A DNA stretch of 64,000 nt from Phycisphaerales bacterium Planc_01 (GTDB lineage: Bacteria > Planctomycetota > Phycisphaerae > Sedimentisphaerales > Anaerobacaceae). Numbering within the stretch: position 1 is the stretch's first letter; every line of letters starts with the position of its first letter. Below, piece after piece: positions 9,019-17,649 of this stretch. The notes under the pieces are model-generated. The model saw only the letters and a program-made list of their open reading frames with translations. It was not told the DNA's origin and searched no databases. A program made the translations under genes and the position numbers. The stretch is taken from the NCBI GenBank assembly GCA_001603075.1, contig LVBB01000016.1:224926-288925 (forward strand), given 5' to 3'.

Positions 9019-11844
9019 CTACAGCGGCTTGTGCGTCGGCACCCTCTTGCCGGCCAGCCAGGCGATCTCTCCATCGGACAGCGCGCGATCGTACACCCGG
9101 ACTTCATCCACAGACCCGGGGAAGAAGTTGTCGTTGTCCTGGCGCTTGCCCATGCGAATCTCTCCAGGCGTATTGACGTTGCTGACGGCGGCGCTGCCGA
9201 TGGGCCGACCGTCGCCGTACCAGCTCACCGTCGCGCCATCGAAGGTGGCAGCCAGGTGGTGCCACTCCAGATCGATCGGCAGGATGTCCTGCTCCCAGCC
9301 ATGCCGGTGCAGGCCGTAATAGCCCAGTGTCGTGGTGCCCGTATCACCCACCGCCTGGATGTCGAAATGCTGCCCGTCCACACTCGCTCCGGTGAAGCCG
9401 AAGACATTGGTCCACGCGGTGATCGACGTCGTATCGGCCTTGGCCCAACCGGCAATCGTCCGGGACGCCGCTCCGGCCACCCCGACGCCGGCGACCGTCA
9501 CATAGGCGTCAGTGCCGTTGAGCTGGAGGGCCTGTCCTTCGACGCCGGTCCCATAGGCCACCTGGCCGACGGCCGTACCGTTGAATCCCTTCCCGGAACC
9601 ATCGCTGAGATTGCCGTCGAACGCATAGTGGGCCACGAGGTTCGTGGTATCGGGCTCGACGGGCGTCACGTACTCGACTGCTTTGGGGGACAGCCGGATA
9701 TCGTCGATATACAACATGCCCGTTGCGCCGGCGCCATCGACGCCGATGGTCAGGCTGCTGACGCTTCGCAGGTTGGCGCCGACGGCCGATAGATCGATGT
9801 TCCACGGCTGCCAGACCGCTTGCGCGATATCCGACGCAGCTCCATCATAGGAAACCTTGGTGTTGTTGATCTTCAGATACAGTTGTCCGGTGTTGCCGGA
9901 AGCACCGCGGAAATACAGCGAAAGGGTCCTGACACCGTTGGCCGTCCAGTCCTGGGGCATGTCAAACGTCCGCACGGCCTCGGATATCGTCACGGTGGTG
10001 TTGTCGTATTCCAGAGGCATGGACTGCCGCCCGCCGTGAACGAGAATCCGCTCGGCAAACGGCGCTTGCAGGTAGCCGACCGTCGAGCCGGTGTTGTTCT
10101 CCCAGCCGTCGATCCAGGTCTGGAAGATCGTCGTGCCGGCGTCGATGTCGTCGTTGTAGCTCTCGAAATCCTCGACCATGACGTATTCCAGTGTCGAGAA
10201 GCTCCAGACGGGCCCCTCCCAGACGCTGGGTGTGGCGGCTTCGTTGACCTCGTTGACCTTCCAGTAATAGGTCGTGCCAAGGTTCAGATCACTGACCTCG
10301 TGGCGGCTTTCTGTGACGATCGCAACCGGAGCCGCGCCGTCGATGACGGCCTGCTCGTCGGCGCTGAAGTAGACCTCGTGGACCGCCGCCTCGCGACCGC
10401 CGCGCCAATCCAGGGCGACGGTCAGATCCAGGGCCGTCCGGCCATCGGCAGGCGCGGGTTCTCTGGCGATCACCGGCTTGTGGTAGAATCGGACCTCGCT
10501 GAGACCGAACTGAGGCATGACGTCGCCCCAGTTGCTGTGGGCCGTCACGCGGACATACCGGGCAACCACTCCCTCCAGATCGATGACCGTGTTGTGCGCG
10601 TAGGTGCTCCGGGCGGTGGCTCGGGCAAATTCGAAATCGCCCAGAGCGGTCCATTCGACGCCGTCCACGGAGTATTCCACCGTGGCCTCCCTGACACCGA
10701 AGCCAAGGACCATCTCGAACTGCTCGTTGTAGTTCCAGACCCACATCTCATGGAGTTTGTAGGTCTGGGGGAACTCGTACTGGATCCAGGTCGGCTGCTC
10801 TCCACCGAGCGCGCTGAGCCACATGGCCGTGGCCGCAATCGAGTGCTGGTCGGAGGCGTTGAGTCCCGAGCCGTTGATCGTATTTTCCGGGCCCGATCCG
10901 CCTTCGGCGCTGGAGGCGGTGGCAATGATGTTCTCGACCGGATAGACGAACGGCTCAACCGTGAAGCTCCAGACCACGCCTCTGAAGATCGTGCTGTCGG
11001 GGGCCGCATTGACTTCATCGACGCGCCAGTAGTACGTCTGCTCGAAGTCGAGCAATCCGGGCGGATCGAACGTGGCGGACGATTGGCCCTGGCTGATCAG
11101 GACGCCCATCGGATTGGCCCGGCTGGCGTTGTTGACGTCGTCGAAGCTGGTGTCGAAGTATACATCGTGGGCAACCGCATATACACCCGGCGACCAGGCG
11201 AGAACCACGTCGTTCGGAACATCCGCGGCGCCGCTGGCGGGATTGGGGTCGGCGGCGGCGGTCCTGGGCTTGAAGACCGTCGGGACATACTCGCCCACAT
11301 AGAACTGCACATAGTCCATCCAGAACTCGCCGGGCTGGTTCTGGACGTGAATCGAGATCTGAGCCGGGTTCACCGCGGCGGTGAGAACCGGAGTCGTGAC
11401 GTGATACTCCGTCCATTCCTCGGTGATCGTAACCATCTCGGCGCCGTAGCCGGTCCACGGATCCTGTGCCAACTCGGGCTTGAGATTGAGTTGCAGTTCG
11501 CCCTCTTTGCTTTTGAACCAGGCGGAGAACGTGTACTGCTTGCCCGATTCGAATGCCCCGCTGTAGAAGGTCTGAATGCCCGCGTCCCAGAAATTGGCGC
11601 CCGCCGTGGGGACGACCACGTGCATGCAGTAACTCCCCTCCACCACATCCTCCGGAATGTTGGCGCCCACGAGTTCGGTCACGATGCTGCGCGTGTGGCC
11701 GCCATACCCGCCCCAGCCCGTCTCCGTGCCATCCTCGAAACCGGCGTTCACCAACAGATTCTCGATCTCCTGGGCGTGGCTGGTGCCGAAGCCCGTAAGA
11801 CCGACCAACAACACTACCATCAGCCAAAGTGCTCGTAATCTCAT
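9019..11844 (-). CDS. Giant secreted CBM / discoidin / FnIII / LamG protein
   Basis: The start was moved to the ATG at 11844 (MRLRALW) because an AGGAGG box precedes it, giving 941 residues with a Sec signal ending near SHAQ (~25). An N-terminal CBM4/9-like jelly roll (NLLVNAGFEDG, ~28-190) is followed by an FnIII-like domain, a discoidin domain (~310-460), a second FnIII-like domain, a jelly-roll segment (YLKINNTKVSY) and a LamG domain (~700-935). From the first FnIII domain onward it is strongly similar to the neighbour at 5927. The pair probably arose by duplication and swapping of the N-terminal binding module. The likely role is cell-surface or extracellular glycan binding; no enzyme active site was seen. 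Confidence 0.85.
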   Translation of the reverse strand: MRLRALWLMVVLLVGLTGFGTSHAQEIENLLVNAGFEDGTETGWGGYGGHTRSIVTELVGANIPEDVVEGSYCMHVVVPTAGANFWDAGIQTFYSGAFESGKQYTFSAWFKSKEGELQLNLKPELAQDPWTGYGAEMVTITEEWTEYHVTTPVLTAAVNPAQISIHVQNQPGEFWMDYVQFYVGEYVPTVFKPRTAAADPNPASGAADVPNDVVLAWSPGVYAVAHDVYFDTSFDDVNNASRANPMGVLISQGQSSATFDPPGLLDFEQTYYWRVDEVNAAPDSTIFRGVVWSFTVEPFVYPVENIIATASSAEGGSGPENTINGSGLNASDQHSIAATAMWLSALGGEQPTWIQYEFPQTYKLHEMWVWNYNEQFEMVLGFGVREATVEYSVDGVEWTALGDFEFARATARSTYAHNTVIDLEGVVARYVRVTAHSNWGDVMPQFGLSEVRFYHKPVIAREPAPADGRTALDLTVALDWRGGREAAVHEVYFSADEQAVIDGAAPVAIVTESRHEVSDLNLGTTYYWKVNEVNEAATPSVWEGPVWSFSTLEYVMVEDFESYNDDIDAGTTIFQTWIDGWENNTGSTVGYLQAPFAERILVHGGRQSMPLEYDNTTVTISEAVRTFDMPQDWTANGVRTLSLYFRGASGNTGQLYLKINNTKVSYDGAASDIAQAVWQPWNIDLSAVGANLRSVSSLTIGVDGAGATGMLYIDDIRLSPKAVEYVTPVEPDTTNLVAHYAFDGNLSDGSGKGFNGTAVGQVAYGTGVEGQALQLNGTDAYVTVAGVGVAGAASRTIAGWAKADTTSITAWTNVFGFTGASVDGQHFDIQAVGDTGTTTLGYYGLHRHGWEQDILPIDLEWHHLAATFDGATVSWYGDGRPIGSAAVSNVNTPGEIRMGKRQDNDNFFPGSVDEVRVYDRALSDGEIAWLAGKRVPTHKPL

Positions 11845-12115
11845 GACACATCCTCCTACTTGTTCTGAGGTCGCCCGGCGACCCAAAGCGGTAGACGGTT
11901 ACCGGGTCTGTCCCGGCTCCTGGAATCGCTCGCCCCAGACCGGTGGCAAGCGAAGGGAAATCAAAAGGCAGGTTCGCCCCACGGGGCGGCATCTCTTCAT
12001 ATCACACTCTCCAGACCCTTCCCGACAAGATCGGTTCGCCCATCCATGTACGGGTTGCTGCATCACCAGACAAGGCGATTATACTATGATCGGCCCGTGA
12101 CGGTCAACCACCGAA

Positions 12116-13072
12116 TCATCGATCCGCAGCGGGGGGTCTTCGGGGAGCGGCCCTCAGGTCCCCCTGGGCCCACACCGACAGACCCGCCCCGATCAGCAGC
12201 AGAACGCCGAAGACCAGTTGCAGCAGGGTCAGACGCTCATGAAAGACCACGCGGGAAATGCTGAAGACCATGAACGGTTGCGCCAGGATCACCAGGGATG
12301 GAATGGTCGCCCCGATCCGTTTGATGGCGGTGTAGAAGAAGACATGCCCCAGCGCAATGGCGGTGATTGCCGAGACAACCACCGCCGTCCAGGCCGAGAC
12401 GCCCAGGGAGGCCGCCTGATCGGGACGCCCAAACAGGATCGCGGCGATCCAGAGTGCTATCGTCGTATAAAGGCTGATCACGGCGAAGCCACAGCGGGAA
12501 TCCACATCCTTGAGCCGGATCTTCACCGCAACGGCGTATGCGCCCCACACGACCGCACACGCCAGCGCAATCACAATGCCCCGCAAGGTGTGCACGGCAG
12601 TGAAATCCGGCTTGAAATACAGCACGCCGCAAAGCCCCATCACCGAAAGGGCCAGTCCCGCCCAGAAGAGCCGACTCCCCGCCAGCGGCCTTTCGTCCAC
12701 GAAGAACACGAGGCTGAACGCGGTAATCCACAACACCGACGTCTTCGTCAGCAGTGTGGCGAAGGCCGGACTGATATAGTAGAAGGTCATCGCCCACAGA
12801 CTCTGCATCCCGATGTTGACCGCGAAAGGCAAAAGGGCCAGACGCCATGTGCGGCGGTCGAACTTCCCGGCACACATGAAATACAACAGCGCAGGCAACC
12901 AGAACAGACAGGCTACAGTGTAGCGAAGCGCGTTCTGCGTCCAGGAATCGACGCAGCCGGTCAGTTGCTTGATGAAGATCGGGCCGATCGACCAGCAGCA
13001 CAAGGCCCCGAGGGATGCGGCCGTGGCGGCCATGTCGATCCGGCCTCTTTTCTTTGCCTTCGATGCATTCAA
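12116..13072 (-). CDS. DMT-superfamily (EamA/RhaT-like) permease
   Basis: 318 residues with about ten hydrophobic segments arranged as two EamA-type repeats, each roughly five helices (for example SLGALCCWSIGPIFI near the start and IPSLVILAQPFMVFSI near the end). The drug/metabolite transporter superfamily exports amino acids, nucleotides or other metabolites across the inner membrane. The substrate cannot be told from sequence. Its start is 54 bases downstream of lpxB on the same strand, so the two are probably cotranscribed. The C-terminal tail is basic and Pro-rich. The family is clear; the substrate is unknown. Confidence 0.9.
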   Translation of the reverse strand: MNASKAKKRGRIDMAATAASLGALCCWSIGPIFIKQLTGCVDSWTQNALRYTVACLFWLPALLYFMCAGKFDRRTWRLALLPFAVNIGMQSLWAMTFYYISPAFATLLTKTSVLWITAFSLVFFVDERPLAGSRLFWAGLALSVMGLCGVLYFKPDFTAVHTLRGIVIALACAVVWGAYAVAVKIRLKDVDSRCGFAVISLYTTIALWIAAILFGRPDQAASLGVSAWTAVVVSAITAIALGHVFFYTAIKRIGATIPSLVILAQPFMVFSISRVVFHERLTLLQLVFGVLLLIGAGLSVWAQGDLRAAPRRPPAADR

Positions 13073-13126
13073 CAGGGTGGCTCCGGCCTCGGCCGATAGC
13101 GACCTTGCAGAGACAATGCGGCAGGT

Positions 13127-14269
13127 TCAGTCGAGCATGTCGAGGACAATGCGAGCCACCTCCTGGCCGGCCTTCTTCTCCGTCAACGGCTCAACCATAT
13201 CGATCAGGTCGTTGCTGAGGCGATTCAGCGCCTCGGGATTCTTCAAGAACGTGGCTACCTTCTCGACGATCGGGTCGATAGACGTGAAGTACGGCATGAA
13301 TTCGGGCACCAGGGCACGATCCGCCAGCAGGTTGACCAGCGTAAAGAACTTCGCATGCACCAGCCACCGGCCGACGAGATGCCACAGGATTCGGTTGGTC
13401 TGGTACATCACCACCATCGGACAGCCCGCCGAGGCGACCTCCAGCGTCGCGCTGCCGCTGGCGACCAGCGCGAAGTCCACATCGCTCGCTGTGTCGGTCA
13501 CCGAATCAATGGAATACTCGCAGGAGAAGCCGGCGATCTGCATCTGTTTGAGCAGTGCGCGCCGCTCTTCGTTGGGCGCGACAGCGACAAACTGAGCCGA
13601 CGCGAATTGCTGCCTCAGACGGGCCGCCACTTCCTGCATGGGCCGCCACAGCGATTCGATCTCCGCCAGCCTCGAACCGGGCATCAACGCGATCCGAGCG
13701 CACCGCGGATCGAAATCCGAGTAGTCCTTGCGGAAGCCCGTCAGATCGGCTGGCAGCTTATCGAGCAGGGGATTGCCGACGAAGGTCGCATCGACGCCCC
13801 GCTGGGTGAACCACGCCTCCTCGAAGGGCAGCAGACAACAGAGCTTGTCGCAGCAGCGGCGCAGCTTGCCGATCCGCCAGCCGCCCCACGCCCAGAGCTG
13901 GGGGGCGACGTAAAACAGCGTCCGGACGCCAGCCCGCTTGGCCGCCCTGGCGACATGGAAGTTGAACGAGGGAGAATCGCAGACGATCACGAGATCGAAC
14001 GGCCGCTCGCGCAGGCAGCCCTTAATGCGCCGCAGGAGCTTATAATAGTACCCCGCGTGGGCCACCGCCTTGTAGGTCATCACCGCCCCGCCGACCGTGT
14101 TCTCGATCAACTCGCAGCCGGCCTCGGCCATCTTGGGCCCGCCGATGCCGACGAACTCGATGTCCCGTCCGCCGGCCTTCAGCGCGCGAATCAGTCCGGC
14201 ACAGTGCACGTCGGCACTGGGGTCATTGGCACTGATGAACAGCCGAGATTTCTTCTTCGCATTTGCCAT
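13127..14269 (-). CDS. lpxB: Lipid-A-disaccharide synthase
   Basis: LpxB condenses UDP-2,3-diacylglucosamine with lipid X to form the lipid A disaccharide at the cytoplasmic face of the inner membrane. At 380 residues it is the usual length. Visible family features are the N-terminal ISANDPSADVH (an S-G-E-x-S-G-D equivalent), IGGPKM, PQLWAWG, FVGNPLLD, LMPGSR and the acceptor-site run VASGSATLEVA. ATG 14269 was preferred; a GTG two codons upstream at 14275 is also possible, and neither has a clear ribosome site. Its presence is direct evidence that this organism makes lipid A and has an outer membrane. Confidence 0.95.
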   Translation of the reverse strand: MANAKKKSRLFISANDPSADVHCAGLIRALKAGGRDIEFVGIGGPKMAEAGCELIENTVGGAVMTYKAVAHAGYYYKLLRRIKGCLRERPFDLVIVCDSPSFNFHVARAAKRAGVRTLFYVAPQLWAWGGWRIGKLRRCCDKLCCLLPFEEAWFTQRGVDATFVGNPLLDKLPADLTGFRKDYSDFDPRCARIALMPGSRLAEIESLWRPMQEVAARLRQQFASAQFVAVAPNEERRALLKQMQIAGFSCEYSIDSVTDTASDVDFALVASGSATLEVASAGCPMVVMYQTNRILWHLVGRWLVHAKFFTLVNLLADRALVPEFMPYFTSIDPIVEKVATFLKNPEALNRLSNDLIDMVEPLTEKKAGQEVARIVLDMLD

Positions 14270-14327
14270 AGTCACGAGTCGTTACGTCATACCACCCGAA
14301 CCCCCAAACATCAATCCCCAACTTCCC

Positions 14328-14575
14328 GGCAGGTTTCTCGCGTACCTTCTGCCCGAGGGCCCTTGCCGCGGCCCCACATTTCGACCAGAATGAGCAGCCG
14401 GACCGAATGCATCGAGCCGGGACTCGGGATCGACTTCAAGCGGGACGGAAAGCCGATCGGGATCGAAATCCTCGCGCCGGCCAAGCTTACGTTGGCGGCC
14501 TTCAACCGCGTCCTCCGCGGGCTTGGTTTGCCCCCGCTCAAACGAGCCGATCTGGCCCCCCTCAGGGCCGCGTAG
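14328..14575 (+). pseudogene. DUF2283-like small protein, probably frameshifted
   Basis: The second half is clear from ATG 14391: EPGLGIDFKRDG then PIGIEILAPAKLTLAAFN, a DUF2283-type beta protein with a C-terminal helix. The first strand-turn expected in this family (GRFLAYLLPEGP) sits just upstream at 14328-14363 but in another frame, which ends in a TGA at 14388-14390. No convincing start codon lies in that upstream frame. The simplest reading is a degraded gene with a frameshift near 14365-14390. A 61-residue truncated product from ATG 14391 cannot be excluded. It lies immediately upstream of the first arsR promoter. Confidence 0.5.
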
Positions 14576-14628
14576 CCCTCGAAAAGCAAAAGAAATCTGA
14601 CATCAAGCTTGAATACTGGGAGACTATG

Positions 14629-14654
14629 TGAGTATATTGCCATATAGTTACTCA
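14629..14654. promoter_or_regulatory. Operator-like palindrome of the first arsR operon
   Basis: Inverted repeat with TGAGTA / TACTCA outer arms around an AT-rich centre, TATATGGCAATATA on the minus strand. It lies 50 bases before arsR, where an autoregulating ArsR would bind. The same TATATGGC-AATATA core recurs before the second arsR at 21047. Confidence 0.55.
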
Positions 14655-14703
14655 TTCGGGCCGTCGTGGGGCGGCCCGGGGAACAGGCCGGAGCTATACG
14701 ACT

Positions 14704-15030
14704 ATGAGCACCAGTAAGAACTTGTTGTACGAGAAACAGGCCGAGATCGCCAAGGCCATCGCCCACCCGCTGCGCATCGCGGTGATCGACTTCCTCAAGG
14801 ACGGCGAGAGATGCGTTTGCGACATCGCCGAGCACGTGGGGTCCGAGCGGTCCAACGTCTCGCGGCACCTGGCCGTGATGGTCAATGCCGGCGTATTGAG
14901 CTGCCGCAAGGAGGGCCTGAAGGTCTTCTACTGGCTGCGGACGCCGTGCGTCGTCGATTTCCTCGGCTGCACGACCCGCGTCCTGAAGTGCCAGGCCCAG
15001 GAACACGAACAGATCCTGTCCGCTCTGTAG
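14704..15030 (+). CDS. arsR: ArsR-family metalloregulator (operon 1)
   Basis: A 108-residue winged-helix repressor. The alpha-3 region carries the Cys pair of classic ArsR proteins (ERCVCDIAEHVG, Cys37 and Cys39), followed by the recognition helix SERSNVSRHLAVM and the wing GLKVFYW. ArsR-type repressors leave DNA when As(III) or a related thiophilic ligand binds these cysteines. A C-terminal cysteine pair (Cys84 in LGCTTR and Cys92 in LKCQA) may supply extra ligands. It heads a run of seven plus-strand genes with tight spacing. It is only distantly similar to the second ArsR at 21074, so it is not a recent duplicate. Confidence 0.92.
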   Translation: MSTSKNLLYEKQAEIAKAIAHPLRIAVIDFLKDGERCVCDIAEHVGSERSNVSRHLAVMVNAGVLSCRKEGLKVFYWLRTPCVVDFLGCTTRVLKCQAQEHEQILSAL

Positions 15031-15048
15031 CTCGGGGGAACCGATTCA

Positions 15049-16377
15049 ATGGACTTCAAACGCGAGTGGAAGAAGCTCGTTCTCATTGCAGGTGTCTTCC
15101 TGGCCTGCTTCTATCTGCCCGTCGGCGTCAGACGCTTCGACGGCGCGCTCATCGAGTCGCTGCACCTGGTCCGGTGGTACGCCCGCGAGCATGTGCTGCT
15201 GTGCCTGATCCCGGCCTTTTTCATCGCCGGGGCGATTTCCGTTTTCGTCAGTCAGGCGTCGGTGATGAAGTACCTCGGCGCCAAGGCCAACAAGGTCCTC
15301 GCCTACGGCGTCGCCTCGGTCTCCGGCTCCATTCTGGCGGTCTGCTCGTGTACGGTGCTGCCGCTGTTTGCCGGCATCTACAAGATGGGCGCCGGCCTCG
15401 GCCCGGCCACCACGTTTCTCTATTCCGGCCCGGCGATCAATGTCCTGGCCATCATTCTGACCGCCCGCGTCCTGGGTCTGGAACTCGGCATTGCCCGCGC
15501 CGTCGGCGCGATCCTGTTCAGCGTCGTCATCGGTCTGCTGATGCACCTGATCTACCGCAAGGAAGAGACCGCCAAGGCCAACGTGCAGATGGCCATGCCC
15601 GATCCCGATGTCAAGCGTCCACTCTGGAAGAACGCCGTCTATTTCGCCTCGATGGTGGGCATTCTGGTCTTCGCCAACTGGGCCCGCAGCGGCGACGTTC
15701 GGGCGGTGTTCCTCTGCTGTCCCGGCGGTCTGACGACGTATCAGGTCGAGGGGACGCTTGTGGACCAGACCGACGAGACGGTGACCATCGTCGATACCGC
15801 CGGCAAGAAGCAGGAACTGCCCGCCGAACTGCTCCGTGGCGTCGAAGAGGTCCGAAAGAACAACCTCTATGAGACGATCCATCGCATCCGCTGGGTCCTG
15901 GTGGCCGGCCTTCTTGTGGCATTCCTGTTCATGGTCGGCGCCTGGTTTGGCCGAGGTGAGATTGGCGAGTGGGTCGAAGCCACATGGGGCTTTGCCAGGC
16001 AAATCCTTCCCCTGTTGCTGTTGGGCGTCCTGGTTGCAGGCTTTCTGCTGGGCCGGCCCGGGCATGAAGGCATCATTCCGACCGAATGGGTCAATACAGC
16101 GGTCGGGAGCAACTCGGTCTGGGCCAATCTCTTCGCGGCGGTCGCCGGAGCCTTCATGTACTTCGCCACACTGACCGAGATCCCCATTCTCCAGGGTTTG
16201 ATGGGCGCGGGTATGGCCAAAGGTCCGGCGCTGGCGTTGCTGTTGGCCGGCCCGGCTTTGAGCCTGCCCAACATGCTCGTCATTCGCTCCGTCATGGGCA
16301 CGCAGAAGACCATCGTGTTTGTGGCTCTGGTGATCGTCATGGCCACGATCTCCGGCATCCTATTTGGAGCTATGTGA
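15049..16377 (+). CDS. ArsP/DUF318-type permease with a soluble insert
   Basis: 442 residues with two hydrophobic blocks of about four helices each. The first block has the CSC motif (residues 99-101, LAVCSCTVLPL) and the FLYSGPAINVLA loop typical of PF03773 permeases. Characterised ArsP members export trivalent organoarsenicals, while others are linked to metal efflux. Between the blocks is a ~60-residue soluble insert (about 214-272) with adjacent cysteines (FLCCPGG, 223-224) and a small beta-rich stretch (TIVDTAGKKQELPAE). This makes the protein longer than a minimal ArsP. It starts 18 bases after arsR and ends 4 bases before the thioredoxin gene, so it is in the operon. Confidence 0.88.
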   Translation: MDFKREWKKLVLIAGVFLACFYLPVGVRRFDGALIESLHLVRWYAREHVLLCLIPAFFIAGAISVFVSQASVMKYLGAKANKVLAYGVASVSGSILAVCSCTVLPLFAGIYKMGAGLGPATTFLYSGPAINVLAIILTARVLGLELGIARAVGAILFSVVIGLLMHLIYRKEETAKANVQMAMPDPDVKRPLWKNAVYFASMVGILVFANWARSGDVRAVFLCCPGGLTTYQVEGTLVDQTDETVTIVDTAGKKQELPAELLRGVEEVRKNNLYETIHRIRWVLVAGLLVAFLFMVGAWFGRGEIGEWVEATWGFARQILPLLLLGVLVAGFLLGRPGHEGIIPTEWVNTAVGSNSVWANLFAAVAGAFMYFATLTEIPILQGLMGAGMAKGPALALLLAGPALSLPNMLVIRSVMGTQKTIVFVALVIVMATISGILFGAM

Positions 16378-16381
16378 AGGT

Positions 16382-16615
16382 ATGAAGAAGATACAGATTC
16401 TGGGGACCGGGTGTCCCAAGTGCAAGAAGCTGGCGGAGAACGCCGAGGCCGCCGCGAAGGCGCTGGGCCTTGAGTTCGACATCGAGAAGGTCACGGACAT
16501 CGGCGAGATCATGACGTTCGGCGTGATGGTCACGCCGGCTCTGGCCGTCGATGGCCAGGTGAAGGTCGTCGGCAAAGTGCCCTCGCCGGAAGAGATCCAA
16601 CGGTTGCTGGCATAG
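16382..16615 (+). CDS. Small cytosolic thioredoxin-fold protein (MTH895 type)
   Basis: A 77-residue protein with no signal or membrane segment. The N-terminal motif is GTGCPKCKK (Cys11, Cys14), followed by a Thr-Pro cis-proline loop (VMVTPALAVDG). This is the minimal 'redox-active disulfide' thioredoxin often encoded beside DUF318 permeases. It could reduce the permease's own cysteines or carry a bound metalloid; that role is inferred. The ATG at 16382 sits 4 bases after the permease stop. Confidence 0.9.
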   Translation: MKKIQILGTGCPKCKKLAENAEAAAKALGLEFDIEKVTDIGEIMTFGVMVTPALAVDGQVKVVGKVPSPEEIQRLLA

Positions 16616-16629
16616 ACGAGGAGTCGCCG

Positions 16630-17061
16630 ATGCGTTCCTGGTGGAAGGCGTTGCTCGCTGTGGTTCTGACAGGCACTGTCGCCGCCGTCGTCGTCTTGCG
16701 GCGCGCGACGCCGGCGACGGAAGACGGCCCCGCCGGCCCCGGCGTCGCGGAGGGTTCGACGCAGGCATACAAGCCGCTGCCGTGCCTCGTGGAATTCTCG
16801 GCCGGGGATTGCGGGCCCTGCAAGTTGATGGAGCCGATCCTCGAGGAACTCGCCCGAGACTATGAAGGGCGTCTGCGAATCGAGACCGTCGATCTCTGGA
16901 AGAGGCCGACCGTCGCCGAAGAGAACAACATCCGGATGTATCCCACGCAGATCTTCTACGATGCGATGGGCAACGAGCTGTTCCGCCACGAGGGCTTCTT
17001 TGCCAGGGAGGACATCCTTGAACAATGGAAGAGACTGGGCCATGACTTCGAGCAGCCATAG
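16630..17061 (+). CDS. Membrane-anchored thioredoxin, CGPC type
   Basis: 143 residues. Residues 6-23 form an uncleaved signal anchor, residues 25-47 are a Pro/Gly linker, and the rest is a thioredoxin domain with the classical CGPC active site (Cys61, Cys64) and the cis-Pro loop MYPTQIFYD. Topology puts the domain in the periplasm, where it would receive electrons from the CcdA homologue encoded downstream. It is 14 bases from the preceding thioredoxin gene and directly abuts the next one. Its thioredoxin fold closely resembles that of the following gene, indicating a tandem duplication. Confidence 0.88.
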   Translation: MRSWWKALLAVVLTGTVAAVVVLRRATPATEDGPAGPGVAEGSTQAYKPLPCLVEFSAGDCGPCKLMEPILEELARDYEGRLRIETVDLWKRPTVAEENNIRMYPTQIFYDAMGNELFRHEGFFAREDILEQWKRLGHDFEQP

Positions 17062-17649
17062 ATGATGGACAGACTTCTCATCCAGATCGAATGCCCATGC
17101 AGTGGGGGCAGGAGCGACCCGCTGCTGTTGCTGGCGGTGCTCGTCGGCACGTGGCTGCTGATCCACGGGTTGAGATTGGCCTTCAGAAAGGCAGGTGCAG
17201 GTGCAATGAACAAATCGAAGAAGATCGCGATCGTCGCTGTTCTGGCCGTCGCCGTGGTCGCGGTGCTCGCGGCAAGGCAGAACAGGTCGAGGCCGGCGGC
17301 GGAGACCGGGCCCGTCGAACAGCCGGTAGCTGTCCACCCGGAGGAACTGACGGGCAAGGGCCGGCCGGTGCTGATCGACCTCGGGGCCGGCACGTGCATC
17401 CCCTGTAAGATGATGGCCCCGATCCTCGCGGACCTCAAGGCCGAGTATGCCGGGGCCATGGATGTCCACTTCCTCGACGTCCACGAGAATCCCGATCTGA
17501 TCACCCTGTATGGAATTCGAGTCATCCCCACGCAGATCTTCTACGACGCGTTGGGCAAGGAGATGTTTCGACACGAAGGCTTTCTCTCCAAGGGCGACAT
17601 TCTGACCAAGTGGAAGGAGTTGGGAGTCGATCTGGTGTCACAACCATGA
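17062..17649 (+). CDS. Membrane-anchored thioredoxin, CIPC type
   Basis: 195 residues, starting on the base after the previous stop. The thioredoxin domain (residues ~88-195) has CIPC (Cys112, Cys115) and the cis-Pro loop VIPTQIFYD. It shares ...IFYDA.G.E.FRHEGF with the upstream CGPC protein. Two hydrophobic stretches precede the domain: residues 20-40, after a CPC motif (11-13), and 56-71. A start at ATG 17206 (residue 49, MNKSKKIAIV) would leave only the second anchor. The longer form is reported because it abuts its neighbour and the reading is uninterrupted. The domain should be periplasmic. Confidence 0.82.
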   Translation: MMDRLLIQIECPCSGGRSDPLLLLAVLVGTWLLIHGLRLAFRKAGAGAMNKSKKIAIVAVLAVAVVAVLAARQNRSRPAAETGPVEQPVAVHPEELTGKGRPVLIDLGAGTCIPCKMMAPILADLKAEYAGAMDVHFLDVHENPDLITLYGIRVIPTQIFYDALGKEMFRHEGFLSKGDILTKWKELGVDLVSQP

